From the NCBI RefSeq assembly GCF_011064595.1, contig NZ_JAALJI010000028.1, positions 41,620 to 105,619 of the forward strand: a stretch of 64,000 nt of DNA, written 5' to 3'. Position 1 is the stretch's first letter. The number at the start of each line of letters is the position of its first letter. This DNA comes from Paludisphaera soli. Its GTDB lineage: Bacteria; Planctomycetota; Planctomycetia; Isosphaerales; Isosphaeraceae. The position numbers and the translations under genes were made by a program. This document shows, piece after piece, positions 17,861-26,196 of this stretch. Under the pieces are notes generated by a model. That model was not told the origin of the DNA. It worked only from the letters and a program-made list of their open reading frames with translations, and did not search any database.

Positions 17861-18532
17861 TGACCACCTCCTCTGGCCCGACGGGTCGCCGGGAGCCTCC
17901 TCGAAACCGACGGCGCGCGACGGGGCGGCGACACCCGTCGGGTGCCCTGCTGACCGACCTGCCTCGGGCCGTTCGGTCATCGATCCCGATCTGCTATCGG
18001 GAAAGCCCCAGCGGGCGGTCTCCCTCGCCGGGCAAGGGCCGACTCCGGCGTCCCCTCGCCCACTCAACCTTGCACGACTTCCGGCCGGGTGGCCGAAACC
18101 CTGACGAGCCTGCGGCTCACCAGACTCTTAATTTCTACGGAGTTTCCAAATTATCGGAGGTTGGCGACAATCGTCAAGTTCGGTGAAAATCATCCAACCT
18201 TCTGATGCAAAGCCTACGCCGGGGATCTTCGGATGCGGACGCCCCGACCTAAATCGGCAGTCGCATTGACTCCACTCGAACCCATGCCATTTTGACACAA
18301 CCGGGCAACAGAGACTGCCAATTTCCATCAAGCCTTGTGTGACCATTTAGACAAAACATCCCCGCAAACCTATTTCCTCGTACGACTTGCGGTTTCTAAT
18401 CGACTTTGGCACCCCGAGTGCCTATAGGATAACACGAAGGCGTCGACCGGTGAACGACGCCGGCAGCGACGATACTATCGCGTCATCCCAGGGCGGGATC
18501 GCGACGATTCTTAGCACGGGGAGAGTTGATCC
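17861..18532. other. divergent regulatory region upstream of hsp20
   Basis: A 672-base gap. The part from about 18120 to 18430 is markedly AT-richer than its neighbours and probably contains promoters. A 72-codon minus-strand frame at 18128-18346 has no ribosome binding site or domain and is not accepted. A sigma-54-like element is listed separately. Confidence 0.4.
18407..18422 (+). promoter_or_regulatory. candidate sigma-54-type -24/-12 element before hsp20
   Basis: TGGCAC, five bases, then GTGC: the GG and GC dinucleotides fall at the exact -24/-12 spacing and six of six bases match the -24 box. The same bases also form a small palindrome (GGCAC/GTGCC), so this may be coincidence. It lies ~110 bases before the hsp20 start. 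Confidence 0.3.
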
Positions 18533-18985
18533 ATGTCAACGTCGATGAGGAATCGGTCGGGTTTGGCAGTCAACGGTCTCGGGCGATTCGATACGCCGCT
18601 GGACGCTCTGTTCGGCCAGCTGTTCGGCGAAGGGGCGGAGACGAAGCGAGCCGTACGCCCTGCCGTCGAGCCGTTGCCGCTCTCCCTCTGGGCCGATGAG
18701 GGCCACTTCCACATCGAGGTGGACCTGCCGGGCGTCGCCCTCCCGGACCTGGAGGTGACGATCCACGAGGACGTGCTGACGATCAAGGCTCGGCGTCAGG
18801 TCGAGGAAGGTCGCCAGTACGCCTACAACGGCCGGACGTTCGGCCAGTTCGAGCGTTCGCTGCGTCTCCCCGAGTCCGTCGAGGCCGACTCGGTCGACGC
18901 CCGACTCGCGAGCGGCGTCCTGCATCTGACGCTCCGGAAGCGGGCCGAGGCGCAGATCAAGAAGATCGAGGTCCGCCAGGACTGA
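18533..18985 (+). CDS. Hsp20 / alpha-crystallin small heat shock protein
   Basis: A 150-residue ATP-independent holdase chaperone that keeps unfolding proteins soluble. The start has GGGGAGAG about 8 bases upstream. An ~45-residue N-terminal arm (LDALFGQLFGEG) precedes the alpha-crystallin domain at about 48-140: WADEGHFHIEVDLPGV, DLEVTIHEDVLTIKARR, the FERSLRLPE strand, and ASGVLHLTLRKR with the conserved GVL motif. The short tail (IEVRQD) lacks a clear IxI motif, which is unusual for oligomer docking. The gene is monocistronic and ends at a strong intrinsic terminator. Confidence 0.93.
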   Translation: MSTSMRNRSGLAVNGLGRFDTPLDALFGQLFGEGAETKRAVRPAVEPLPLSLWADEGHFHIEVDLPGVALPDLEVTIHEDVLTIKARRQVEEGRQYAYNGRTFGQFERSLRLPESVEADSVDARLASGVLHLTLRKRAEAQIKKIEVRQD

Positions 18986-19022
18986 ACGGAGCAAAGCCCC
19001 CAGCCTTGCCGGCTGGGATCGA

Positions 19023-19054
19023 GGCCGGCCCGTCGCCCGACGGGCCGGCCTTTT
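19023..19054 (+). terminator. intrinsic terminator of hsp20
   Basis: Perfect 13-base arms (GGCCGGCCCGTCG / CGACGGGCCGGCC) with a tight loop, followed by TTTT. It lies between hsp20 and the convergent kinase gene; the T tract favours the plus strand. Confidence 0.8.
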
Positions 19055-19070
19055 CGTTCCCAGGCACCTT

Positions 19071-22037
19071 TCAGGCCCCGCTCGACCCGGCCGCGGGCTG
19101 GGCCTTTGTCGTCCCTTCGCCGGGATCGCGCTCGACCGGCAGGGGAGGTCGGGAGGTCCTGGGGATCTCCACCCGGCGCGAGGGGAGCCCGAACCAGGGG
19201 CTGGCGAGGACCTCTGCGATCGTGGAAGGGGAAGGGGAAGGCGGCGCGGGGTCGGACGCACCGCGGGGCGCCTCGCCCATCAGGGCGCGGGCCTCGGCGA
19301 GGAAGCGGAGCAGTTCCAGGTCGTTGGGACGCTCCCGGAGCCGATATTCCTCCGACCGCCGATACCAGTCCTGGGCTTCGTCCTTGCGGCCGAGCCGCCA
19401 GAGGGCCATCGCCAGGCCGAAGCCGTCGAACGCCTTGTCGTCGGCGTTGAGTTCGAGCGAGCGTTCGAACGCGGCGCGGGCGCCGTCCCAGTCGCCGTTC
19501 CGATACCGGGCGACCCCCAGCGTGTTCCAGCAGGCCCAGGCTTCCGGGGCGTTCGCCACGACCAGTTCGGCCATCTCGACGGCCCTGGCGGGATTTCGCG
19601 AGGAGAGGTCGGGCGTTGTCACGAGATACCAGGCGATGTTGTTGAGCCGGATCTGCTCGAACGCCTCGCGCTTGGGGTCCAGCGCGTAGGCTTTCTTGAG
19701 AACGGCCTCGGAATCCTCCGGCCGGTCGGTCTCCCAGTACGCTCGACTCAAGGATTCGTAGAGCCGGGCCAGGTCGCGCTTGTAGCGGGGCACGCGAGGG
19801 TAGTCCGCGATCAGGCTTTCCAGCACGGCGACGCTCGCCTCCAGCGACTCGAGCGCCTCCGGATGGCGTCGGGACTCCAGCAGCAGGTCGCCCAGCCGGG
19901 CCTGGCAGCGGGCCAGGGACTCGCGGCCGGCCGGCTGGGAGAGGGTCGCGGATCGGAACTCCTCCACCTGCTCCAGCCCTTTCCGATAGGCCTCCTCGGC
20001 CTCGCCCCGGCGGCGGGCGAGCTGGAGCCAGGTCCCCATCCCGGTGTAAATGGCGGCCAGCTCGTTCTTGAGGTCGATCGCGGGCGGGAAGGCCGATCCC
20101 GCGGAGGACTGGAGCCCGACGAGGAGGCCGAGCGCCTCGTTCGAATCGGCCAGGGCCTTCTCGACGCGCCCGGTCTCGCCCTCGATGTGCGCCTTCAGGT
20201 TCAGGGCCTGCGCGAGGGCGAAGCGACGGTTGCGGTCGTCGGGCGACGGCGGGATCTTGCGGAAGAGCTGGATCGACTGGTCGACGGCCCATTCGCCCGG
20301 GCCGTACACCGCCTGCCGCCGCAGGAGGTCGGCGTACTTCCGGAGAACGGCGGCGAGCTGGAACGCCCCCTGATCGTCGCCGCCTCGCTCCTGGAGCGAG
20401 AGCATCACCTGCAGGGCCCGACGGTAGGCGTCCTCCGCCTCATAGATCTGCCCCAGGGTCAGCCGGATGTCGCCGATCCGGCCGTAGGCGCTGAAGGTGC
20501 GTTGCACGACCCGGGCGTCGGCATCGTTCCGCGCGGCGATCCGCTCGTAGAACTCCAACGCGGTGCGGAGGAGGTCCACGTCGCGGCGGCTGTCGCCCGG
20601 CCCCCGGGGAAACCACGATTCGGCCGAGTCCAGGTAGAGTTCGAGCGCGCGGTGGGCCACCTCCAGGTTCACCTCGGCCCGTTCGAGCTGGATGCGGCGG
20701 GCGTCGGACTCGCTCTGGATGCGCGACTTGGCGTTCCAGATGACCAGGGTGCTGATCGCCAGGCAGACCGTCGCGAGGACGAGGACCGCCCCCAGCGCCG
20801 CCGCGATCGGCCGATGCCGGCGCGTCCAGCGGACCGCCCGCTCGCCCAGGGTCGGCCGGCGGGCGAGGATCGCCTGGTCGTCGAGGAAGCGGCGGAGGTC
20901 CTCGGCCATCTCGCGGGCCGAGGCGTAACGGCCCCCAGCGTCCTTGGCCATCGCCTTCAGGATGATCGTCTCCAGGTCGCGCGGAAGCTGGGGCGTGTGC
21001 CGCGAGGGGGGGGCGGGCTCCTCGTCGCTGATCCGCTGGACGAGAGCGGCCATGTCGCCCCCCGGGAAGGCCGCCTCAAGGGCCACCAGTTCATAGAGCG
21101 TCACGCCGAGGGAGTACAGGTCGGTGCGATGGTCGACGACGCCGCGATCGGCGATGACCTGCTCGGGGCTCATGTAGCGCAGGGTGCCCACGAGGTCGCC
21201 GGTCGCCGTCAGCCCGGAGGCCCCATGCAGGCGGGCCAGGCCGAAGTCGGCGACCCACAGGTCCCCCTGCTCGTCGATCAGGAGGTTGCCCGGCTTGACG
21301 TCGCGATGGATCACGCCCAGCGAGTGCGCGTGCTCCAGGGCGTCGGCGGCCTGGAGCCCGAGCCTCGCCACCCCTCGGAAGAACCCGGTTCCGGGACGCG
21401 ACGAGCGGTTCTCGCGCGATTCCGGCGAGCCCGAGTCTCGGGACGAAGGTTCCCAGGCGGGGAGCGAGCCCGGCCTCGCCTCGCGCTCGCGACGCAGGTC
21501 GTCGATCAGGGCGGAGAGGGGCCGGCCGGCGACGTACTGCATGCTGTAGTAGTGGACGCCCGCGTCGCAGCCCACGGCGTAGATCGGCACGATGTTCGGG
21601 TGCCGAAGGTGGGCGGCCGCCTGGACCTCGAGCTGGAACCGCTGGACGTGGCGCGGGTCCATCGCGGCGGTGGACGGCAGCAGCTTCAGGGCGACGCGGC
21701 GGCCGAGCGACGCCTGCTCCGCCTCGTAGACGATGCCCATCCCGCCCCGGCCCAGCTCGCGGATGATCCGGTAGTCGCCGAGCCGCTCCGGGGGCATCGG
21801 CACGTCCCCCTGGAACCAGACGCCGGCCCCCCGCAGGCGTTCGAGCCCCTCCAGGCACTCTTCCAGCTCGCCCGCGATCTCGTGGTGCTCGCGCAGGAAG
21901 GCCGAGCGGAGCGGGCGCTCGCCGCGGGCGCAGGCCGCCTCGTACGCGTCGAGCGCCCGGGCGAGCCGGGGGTCCTCGGCGTCGCCGTCGTCGCGCGACA
22001 GGAGCTCGGTCGCGTCGTCCGGGCGATCAAGCCCCAT
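19071..22037 (-). CDS. membrane Ser/Thr protein kinase with TPR tail
   Basis: A 988-residue protein from the ATG at 22037, which overlaps the end of the sigma gene by 11 bases; the open frame further upstream is only the shadow of that gene. The kinase domain spans ~88-390: glycine loop LGRGGMGIVYEAE (95-107), K118, HRDVKPGN (244-251), DFG (264-266), YMSPEQ. A Ser/Arg-rich insert of ~37 residues (183-220) interrupts the lobe junction. A transmembrane helix at ~410-433 is followed by ~550 residues of helical TPR-like repeats with the DKAFDGFGLAMALWRLGRKDEAQDWYRR pattern near the end. It likely senses through the TPR half and acts on the co-encoded sigma factor. Confidence 0.92.
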   Translation of the reverse strand: MGLDRPDDATELLSRDDGDAEDPRLARALDAYEAACARGERPLRSAFLREHHEIAGELEECLEGLERLRGAGVWFQGDVPMPPERLGDYRIIRELGRGGMGIVYEAEQASLGRRVALKLLPSTAAMDPRHVQRFQLEVQAAAHLRHPNIVPIYAVGCDAGVHYYSMQYVAGRPLSALIDDLRREREARPGSLPAWEPSSRDSGSPESRENRSSRPGTGFFRGVARLGLQAADALEHAHSLGVIHRDVKPGNLLIDEQGDLWVADFGLARLHGASGLTATGDLVGTLRYMSPEQVIADRGVVDHRTDLYSLGVTLYELVALEAAFPGGDMAALVQRISDEEPAPPSRHTPQLPRDLETIILKAMAKDAGGRYASAREMAEDLRRFLDDQAILARRPTLGERAVRWTRRHRPIAAALGAVLVLATVCLAISTLVIWNAKSRIQSESDARRIQLERAEVNLEVAHRALELYLDSAESWFPRGPGDSRRDVDLLRTALEFYERIAARNDADARVVQRTFSAYGRIGDIRLTLGQIYEAEDAYRRALQVMLSLQERGGDDQGAFQLAAVLRKYADLLRRQAVYGPGEWAVDQSIQLFRKIPPSPDDRNRRFALAQALNLKAHIEGETGRVEKALADSNEALGLLVGLQSSAGSAFPPAIDLKNELAAIYTGMGTWLQLARRRGEAEEAYRKGLEQVEEFRSATLSQPAGRESLARCQARLGDLLLESRRHPEALESLEASVAVLESLIADYPRVPRYKRDLARLYESLSRAYWETDRPEDSEAVLKKAYALDPKREAFEQIRLNNIAWYLVTTPDLSSRNPARAVEMAELVVANAPEAWACWNTLGVARYRNGDWDGARAAFERSLELNADDKAFDGFGLAMALWRLGRKDEAQDWYRRSEEYRLRERPNDLELLRFLAEARALMGEAPRGASDPAPPSPSPSTIAEVLASPWFGLPSRRVEIPRTSRPPLPVERDPGEGTTKAQPAAGSSGA

Positions 22038-22656
22038 CGAGGGCCTCCAATCCGCGTCGGAGCTTGGCGAGGGCGCGCGCCCAGAGGTTCTTGACGCTGT
22101 CCTGGGTCCGCCCCATCCGATCGGCGACCTCGGGGAAGCTGAGGCCTTCGAGCTGGCGGAGGATGATGACCTCGCGATAGTCGGGCGAGAGGCCGTCGAT
22201 GGCGTCGGCGAGCAGGACCGCCTGCTCCCGTCGCGACGCCTGCGCGCTCGGCGAGCTTCCCGCGGCGGCCAGGGGCCCGGCCATGGCGCGCGAGGAGCGG
22301 TCCAGGTCCTCCCCCAGGTCGCGCTCCAGGCGGACGTCTCGCCGCTTGGCGCCGAAGTAGCGCCGAAGTTGGTTCGCCAGGACGCCGCCGAGGATCTGGC
22401 GGAGCCAGGCCAGGAACTCCCCCTCGGAGCCCCCTCGGAATCCGCCGATCCGGCGATGGACCTCCAGCGAGACGTCCTGCAACACGTCCGCGACGTCGAT
22501 CTTGGCCTGGATCCGCCGGCCGATCTGCACCCGGGCCAGGAGCGCGAGGTAGTTCCGGTAGCGCTCCAGCAACAGGCCGAGCGCCGCACCGTCGCCCTGG
22601 CGAGCCCGGTCCAGCAGCCGTTCCATGGGGGGACAGGTCTCGCCGACGCGGCTCAT
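22027..22656 (-). CDS. ECF-type RNA polymerase sigma factor
   Basis: A 209-residue sigma factor. Region 2 is visible at ~10-80 (GLLLERYRNYLALLARVQIGRR, VADVLQDVSLEVHRRIGGF) and region 4 at ~145-200 (LSPDYREVIILRQLEGLSFPEVADRMGRTQDSVKNLWARALAKLRR), a clear helix-turn-helix for the -35 element. A long linker (RSSRAMAGPLAAAGSSPSAQAS) joins them. Its 3' end overlaps the kinase start by 11 bases, giving the sigma-kinase arrangement seen also at 5.8-9.0 kb. No anti-sigma gene is nearby, so kinase-based control is the likeliest switch. Confidence 0.92.
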   Translation of the reverse strand: MSRVGETCPPMERLLDRARQGDGAALGLLLERYRNYLALLARVQIGRRIQAKIDVADVLQDVSLEVHRRIGGFRGGSEGEFLAWLRQILGGVLANQLRRYFGAKRRDVRLERDLGEDLDRSSRAMAGPLAAAGSSPSAQASRREQAVLLADAIDGLSPDYREVIILRQLEGLSFPEVADRMGRTQDSVKNLWARALAKLRRGLEALDGA

Positions 22657-22775
22657 CGGGCCGGGCTCCGAGGGGTGAGTCGCCGCCTCTCGACGGCCCC
22701 GCCGAGGGCCGGGCGGGGCGAAACGGGATCTTCCCGATTGTACGGGATCGGTCGTTTCCAGTCCCGCGGATTCGT

Positions 22776-23915
22776 TCAGCCCGCGGGTGCGTCGGCGGGC
22801 TCGGTCGTCGCGCCGACGCTCTCCTCGACCTCGGGCTTGGCCCCGGGCACGTCCCAGAACCGGATGCCGCCGTCGCGGCCGCCGTAGGCGACGCGGGAGC
22901 CCCCCTGGGTGAACAGGACGGCCTTGACCCAGCCGACGCCCTCGCTCAGGCGGCCGCGAAGCACGCCGCTGCGGGCGTCCCAGACCTGGATCGCCTGGTC
23001 CACCCCGGCCGCCGCCAGCGAGCCGCCGTCGGGCGAGAAGGCCAGCGCGTTATAGCCGACGTCGCCGCCGAGCCGGTGTTTCAGCTCGCCGGTGCGGAGG
23101 TCCCAAATCTTGGCGCCCCCCTGCCCCGCCCGCCACGGCGCCGTCGCCAGCGACCGGCCGTCGGCGGTGAAGGCGAAGCAGTGGACGCGGCCGAAGTTGC
23201 GGGAGAGCCGATCCTCGCGGCCGGTCGCCCGATCCCAGATCAGGAAGTCGCCGGCGAAGGACGAGGCCGCCACCCGGCTGCCGTCGGCCGAGAACCCCAC
23301 CGAGTGCACCATGTCGCCCAGGCCGTCGAGCGTGGCCTCTTCCCGCAGGTCCGGGACCCGCAGCAGCCGGATCCCGCCCGATTCGCCGCCGGCCGCCAGG
23401 GTCCGCGAATCCGGGGCGAAGGCCAGGTATCGGAACTCGGCCCCTTCCTTCGTCACCACGGCCCGCCAGCCGTCGGGGCCGGATTCCCAGACCGTGAGGT
23501 GGCTCGCTCCGCCGACCGCCAGGTAGCGGCCGTCCGCGCTCGGCGCGAGGGCGTAGGGCTGCGAGCCGTGGGGGAGGCTGAACACCTCCTCGCACCAGCT
23601 CGCCTTGGCCGGGTCGAGGTCCCAGAACCGGACGGAGCCGTCCATCCCGGACGAGATCAAGACGTCCCGGTCGGCCCCGAGGGCCATCGCCTCCAGCAGG
23701 AGGTCGTGCCCCCCGACCGTCGCCCCCCCCTTGCGGCCGTCGGGCTCCTCCACCTCGAGCCGGGCCGAGAGGATGATCGCGACGATCGCCGAGACGACGA
23801 GGACGATCGCCGCCTCCCAGCTCAGCCACGCCAGCCGCACCCGACCGCCGCGGACGCGGCGCGAGCCGTCGTTCCCGTCGTCCCGCATCTGGTCGAGCCC
23901 TTGATCGTGGTCCAT
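22776..23915 (-). CDS. single-pass membrane WD40 repeat protein
   Basis: A 379-residue protein starting at an ATG preceded by AGGAGA and GGGAGA. It has a short charged N-terminus, a transmembrane helix at 31-50 (LSWEAAIVLVVSAIVAIILS), then WD40 repeats (LAFAPDSRTLAAGGE, LAFSPDGGSLAAAGVDQAIQVWDARSG, VAYGGRDGGIRFWDV). The layout, including an RGxxVRL stretch just before the helix, matches the WD40 gene ending at 16694, so the two are paralogues. It lies upstream of, and on the same strand as, the sigma/kinase pair, 119 bases away, and may form a signalling unit with them. Role inferred only. Confidence 0.8.
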   Translation of the reverse strand: MDHDQGLDQMRDDGNDGSRRVRGGRVRLAWLSWEAAIVLVVSAIVAIILSARLEVEEPDGRKGGATVGGHDLLLEAMALGADRDVLISSGMDGSVRFWDLDPAKASWCEEVFSLPHGSQPYALAPSADGRYLAVGGASHLTVWESGPDGWRAVVTKEGAEFRYLAFAPDSRTLAAGGESGGIRLLRVPDLREEATLDGLGDMVHSVGFSADGSRVAASSFAGDFLIWDRATGREDRLSRNFGRVHCFAFTADGRSLATAPWRAGQGGAKIWDLRTGELKHRLGGDVGYNALAFSPDGGSLAAAGVDQAIQVWDARSGVLRGRLSEGVGWVKAVLFTQGGSRVAYGGRDGGIRFWDVPGAKPEVEESVGATTEPADAPAG

Positions 23916-24337
23916 GGGTCTCCCATCTCCTCTCGATCGCCTGGTGCGGAATCGTTCCGCCGGCAGGGCCTCCGGGGCCGTGGCCGTCCGCCGATTCCCG
24001 CCCGCGACCGTCCGGGGTCGCGGGCCGCGGATCCAACGTTGGGGGATTCGACGGCGGTTCGATTTTCTTGGGCCCGTTCGCGTGAATCTCCCGCGAAGGA
24101 GACCGCTCGGGCACGCCTCGAATCGCGCCGGGGCGCCCTCGCGTCGACGGCCCGACCTCGCACGTCGGGCCCTCGCCGCCGTGGGCGCGATCCGCCTTCC
24201 ACGTCTGTAGTCGCAGGATCGGCCCCGTCAGCGCCGCGAAATTCTTCGGGGGCCTCCGGCCGCCGAAAAGGAGTCGCATGGTATCGGAGGGGCCGGGAGC
24301 CGGCAAGGGCGGCCGAGGCCCGGGGATCGCGCCGGGG
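23916..24337. other. 422-base gap, nothing recognised
   Basis: The gap separates the WD40 gene from the end of rsgA, both on the minus strand. It is GC-rich with several open frames of Arg/Pro-rich composition and no ribosome binding site or domain; presumably it carries the WD40 gene promoter. Confidence 0.35.
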
Positions 24338-25510
24338 TCAGGAGCCGTCGTCGGGCTTCTGATGATAGAGCTTGAGGTAGCTCTCGTAGCGGCCGGAGTG
24401 GATCCAGCCCCAGTAGACCGCGTCCTTGACGGCGCAGCGGTGCTCATGGGTGTGGGAGCAGTCGGGGAACCGGCAGAGGGGGATGAACGGGCGGAACTCG
24501 ATGAAGCAGCCTTCCAGCTCGCCGGGGAGGACGCCCCAGAGCTCGAACTGGCGGAGGCCGGGGGTGTCGACGACGTAGCCGCCGCCTTCCAGCCGGATCA
24601 GCTCCGCCGTGGTCGTCGTGTGCTTCCCCTTGGAGGTCCAGTCGGAGACCTCGTTCACGCGGAGGTTGAGGCCCGGCTGGATGGTGTTGAGCAGCGAACT
24701 CTTGCCGACGCCGCTCTGGCCCGAGATCGCCGTCACCCCCTGGCGCAGCAGGCCCCGCAGCCGGTCGATCCCCCGGCCGTCCGCCGCCGAGGTCACGATC
24801 GTCTCGTAGCCGAGCTGGGTGTACAGGCCGACGACCCACTGGTACAGCGAGACGTCCACCAGGTCCGCCTTGTTGAGCACGATCACCGGGCGGACCCCGC
24901 CCAGTTCGGCGGCGGCGAGGTAGCGGTCGATCAGGCTGATCTTGACGCCGGGCTCGGCGAGCGCCGAGACGATGAACACGGCGTCGACGTTGGCGGCCAG
25001 GACGTGGCGACGACCTCGGTAGCCTCGCGTCATCACGCCTTGCCGGGCCTCGACGCGCTCGATGAAGCCCTCGTCGCCCCCCTTCTCGGGGGGCCGGAAC
25101 CAGACGCGGTCCCCCACGGCCACGACGTTGCGGCCGTCGATCGCCATGCTCTTGAGGAGCCGGCGGACGTGGCAGGGGAACGTTCGGCCGTCCTCGGTCT
25201 CCACCACGCTGACCAGGCCGTGGACGCGGAGGACGCGGCCCGCGGTCCAGGCCGCCTGGTCCACGGCCCGGCGGCTGGACGATTCGTCCGGCGGCCCGCT
25301 CGACGCGTCGGAAGCCGTGGCCTCGGCGGCGTCGGCCATGATGGTCCGATGCCGCGACATCTCGCCCTTGGGCCGGACCCGCTCGCCGGAGACCGATTCG
25401 GCCGCGGCGGGCGTCTGGTCGCCGAACGCCCGGGTGAAGTCGTTCGACCTCGTCCGCTTCTGCCGGTTCTTGTTCAGCGCGATCCGGATCTTCTTCTTCT
25501 TGTTCGCCAC
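24338..25510 (-). CDS. rsgA: ribosome small subunit-dependent GTPase A
   Basis: A 390-residue circularly permuted GTPase that helps mature the 30S subunit. The GTG at 25510 begins the product MANKKKKIRIAL, a basic start fitting RNA binding, with AAGG upstream; the ATG 21 codons earlier has no ribosome binding site. After a ~90-residue extension come an OB-fold (AGRVLRVHGLVSVVETEDG), the G4 motif NKAD, then G1 GQSGVGKSS, G2-like TTTT and G3 DTPG in permuted order, and a C-terminal zinc site (CRFPDCSHTHEHRC). The variable N-terminal extension is longer than in Escherichia coli. Confidence 0.93.
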   Translation of the reverse strand: MANKKKKIRIALNKNRQKRTRSNDFTRAFGDQTPAAAESVSGERVRPKGEMSRHRTIMADAAEATASDASSGPPDESSSRRAVDQAAWTAGRVLRVHGLVSVVETEDGRTFPCHVRRLLKSMAIDGRNVVAVGDRVWFRPPEKGGDEGFIERVEARQGVMTRGYRGRRHVLAANVDAVFIVSALAEPGVKISLIDRYLAAAELGGVRPVIVLNKADLVDVSLYQWVVGLYTQLGYETIVTSAADGRGIDRLRGLLRQGVTAISGQSGVGKSSLLNTIQPGLNLRVNEVSDWTSKGKHTTTTAELIRLEGGGYVVDTPGLRQFELWGVLPGELEGCFIEFRPFIPLCRFPDCSHTHEHRCAVKDAVYWGWIHSGRYESYLKLYHQKPDDGS

Positions 25511-25601
25511 GTCGGGCCTTCGCAAGGAAAGTTGAGGAGGGCGACGCGCCGGGACGCCCGCAATTCGATTCATCGGGGGCGTCGCGGCGCGGGCCCCGGG
25601 C

Positions 25602-26045
25602 TCAGCGCGTGTGCAGCGGCCGGCGGCCGCCGGACTTCTCGGAGGCGGCGGCCTGGTCGCGCAGGATCTGCTGGGCCTTCTTGGGGTTGGTCGTGTGCAG
25701 GATCCCCATCGCCTTGCCCTGGCTCGACGCGCTCGAGACGTAAGCGTAGTCGATGTTGATGTGCTCCTGGGCGAGCTTCTCCAGCACGCCGGAGAGCGCG
25801 CCGGTGCGGTTCTCGACCTGGAGGGCCAGGACCTCGGCGACCGTGTACTCGGTCCCCAGCGAGGTCAGCACGCGCTTGGTGGCCTCGAGGTCCGAGGCGA
25901 CGAATCGCAGGACGCTGGGCCCGGCCGTCTCCATGACGCTCACGGCCAGCAGGTCGACCTTCTCCTCCGCCAGCGCGGAGCAGATCTTGGCGAGCCGGCC
26001 GGGCTTGTTCTCGAGATGGGCGGTGACTTCGTTGACGAGTTCCAT
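25602..26045 (-). CDS. tandem ACT-domain protein
   Basis: A 147-residue cytoplasmic protein with two ACT domains: residues ~4-65 (VTAHLENKPGRLAKICSALAEEKVDLLAVSV) and ~70-130 (LALQVENRTGALSGVLEKLAQEHINIDYAYV). Each has the beta-alpha-beta start with a PGR or TGA turn that binds amino acids at domain interfaces. Stand-alone double-ACT proteins are thought to be amino-acid sensors or regulatory subunits, for example of amino-acid biosynthesis enzymes; the partner is unknown. The start is supported by GGAGG. It lies 91 bases upstream of rsgA on the same strand and may be co-transcribed with it. Confidence 0.88.
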   Translation of the reverse strand: MELVNEVTAHLENKPGRLAKICSALAEEKVDLLAVSVMETAGPSVLRFVASDLEATKRVLTSLGTEYTVAEVLALQVENRTGALSGVLEKLAQEHINIDYAYVSSASSQGKAMGILHTTNPKKAQQILRDQAAASEKSGGRRPLHTR

Positions 26046-26196
26046 GGGGACGTCCTCCGATTCGGGAGAGGATTCGGGACGACGGCGGGATCGGGGCGCC
26101 GACCGACCGGGCGGAGGCCCGCCCCCGGTCGGCGCGGCGGGGGCGGGCCGATTGATCTCGACGCCTAGACGACCGAGGCGAACGGGAAGTTCGGGA

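Noticed and set aside
18128..18346. A 72-codon minus-strand frame in the AT-richer gap
   Set aside because: No ribosome binding site, domain or coding-type third-position GC; more likely promoter DNA.
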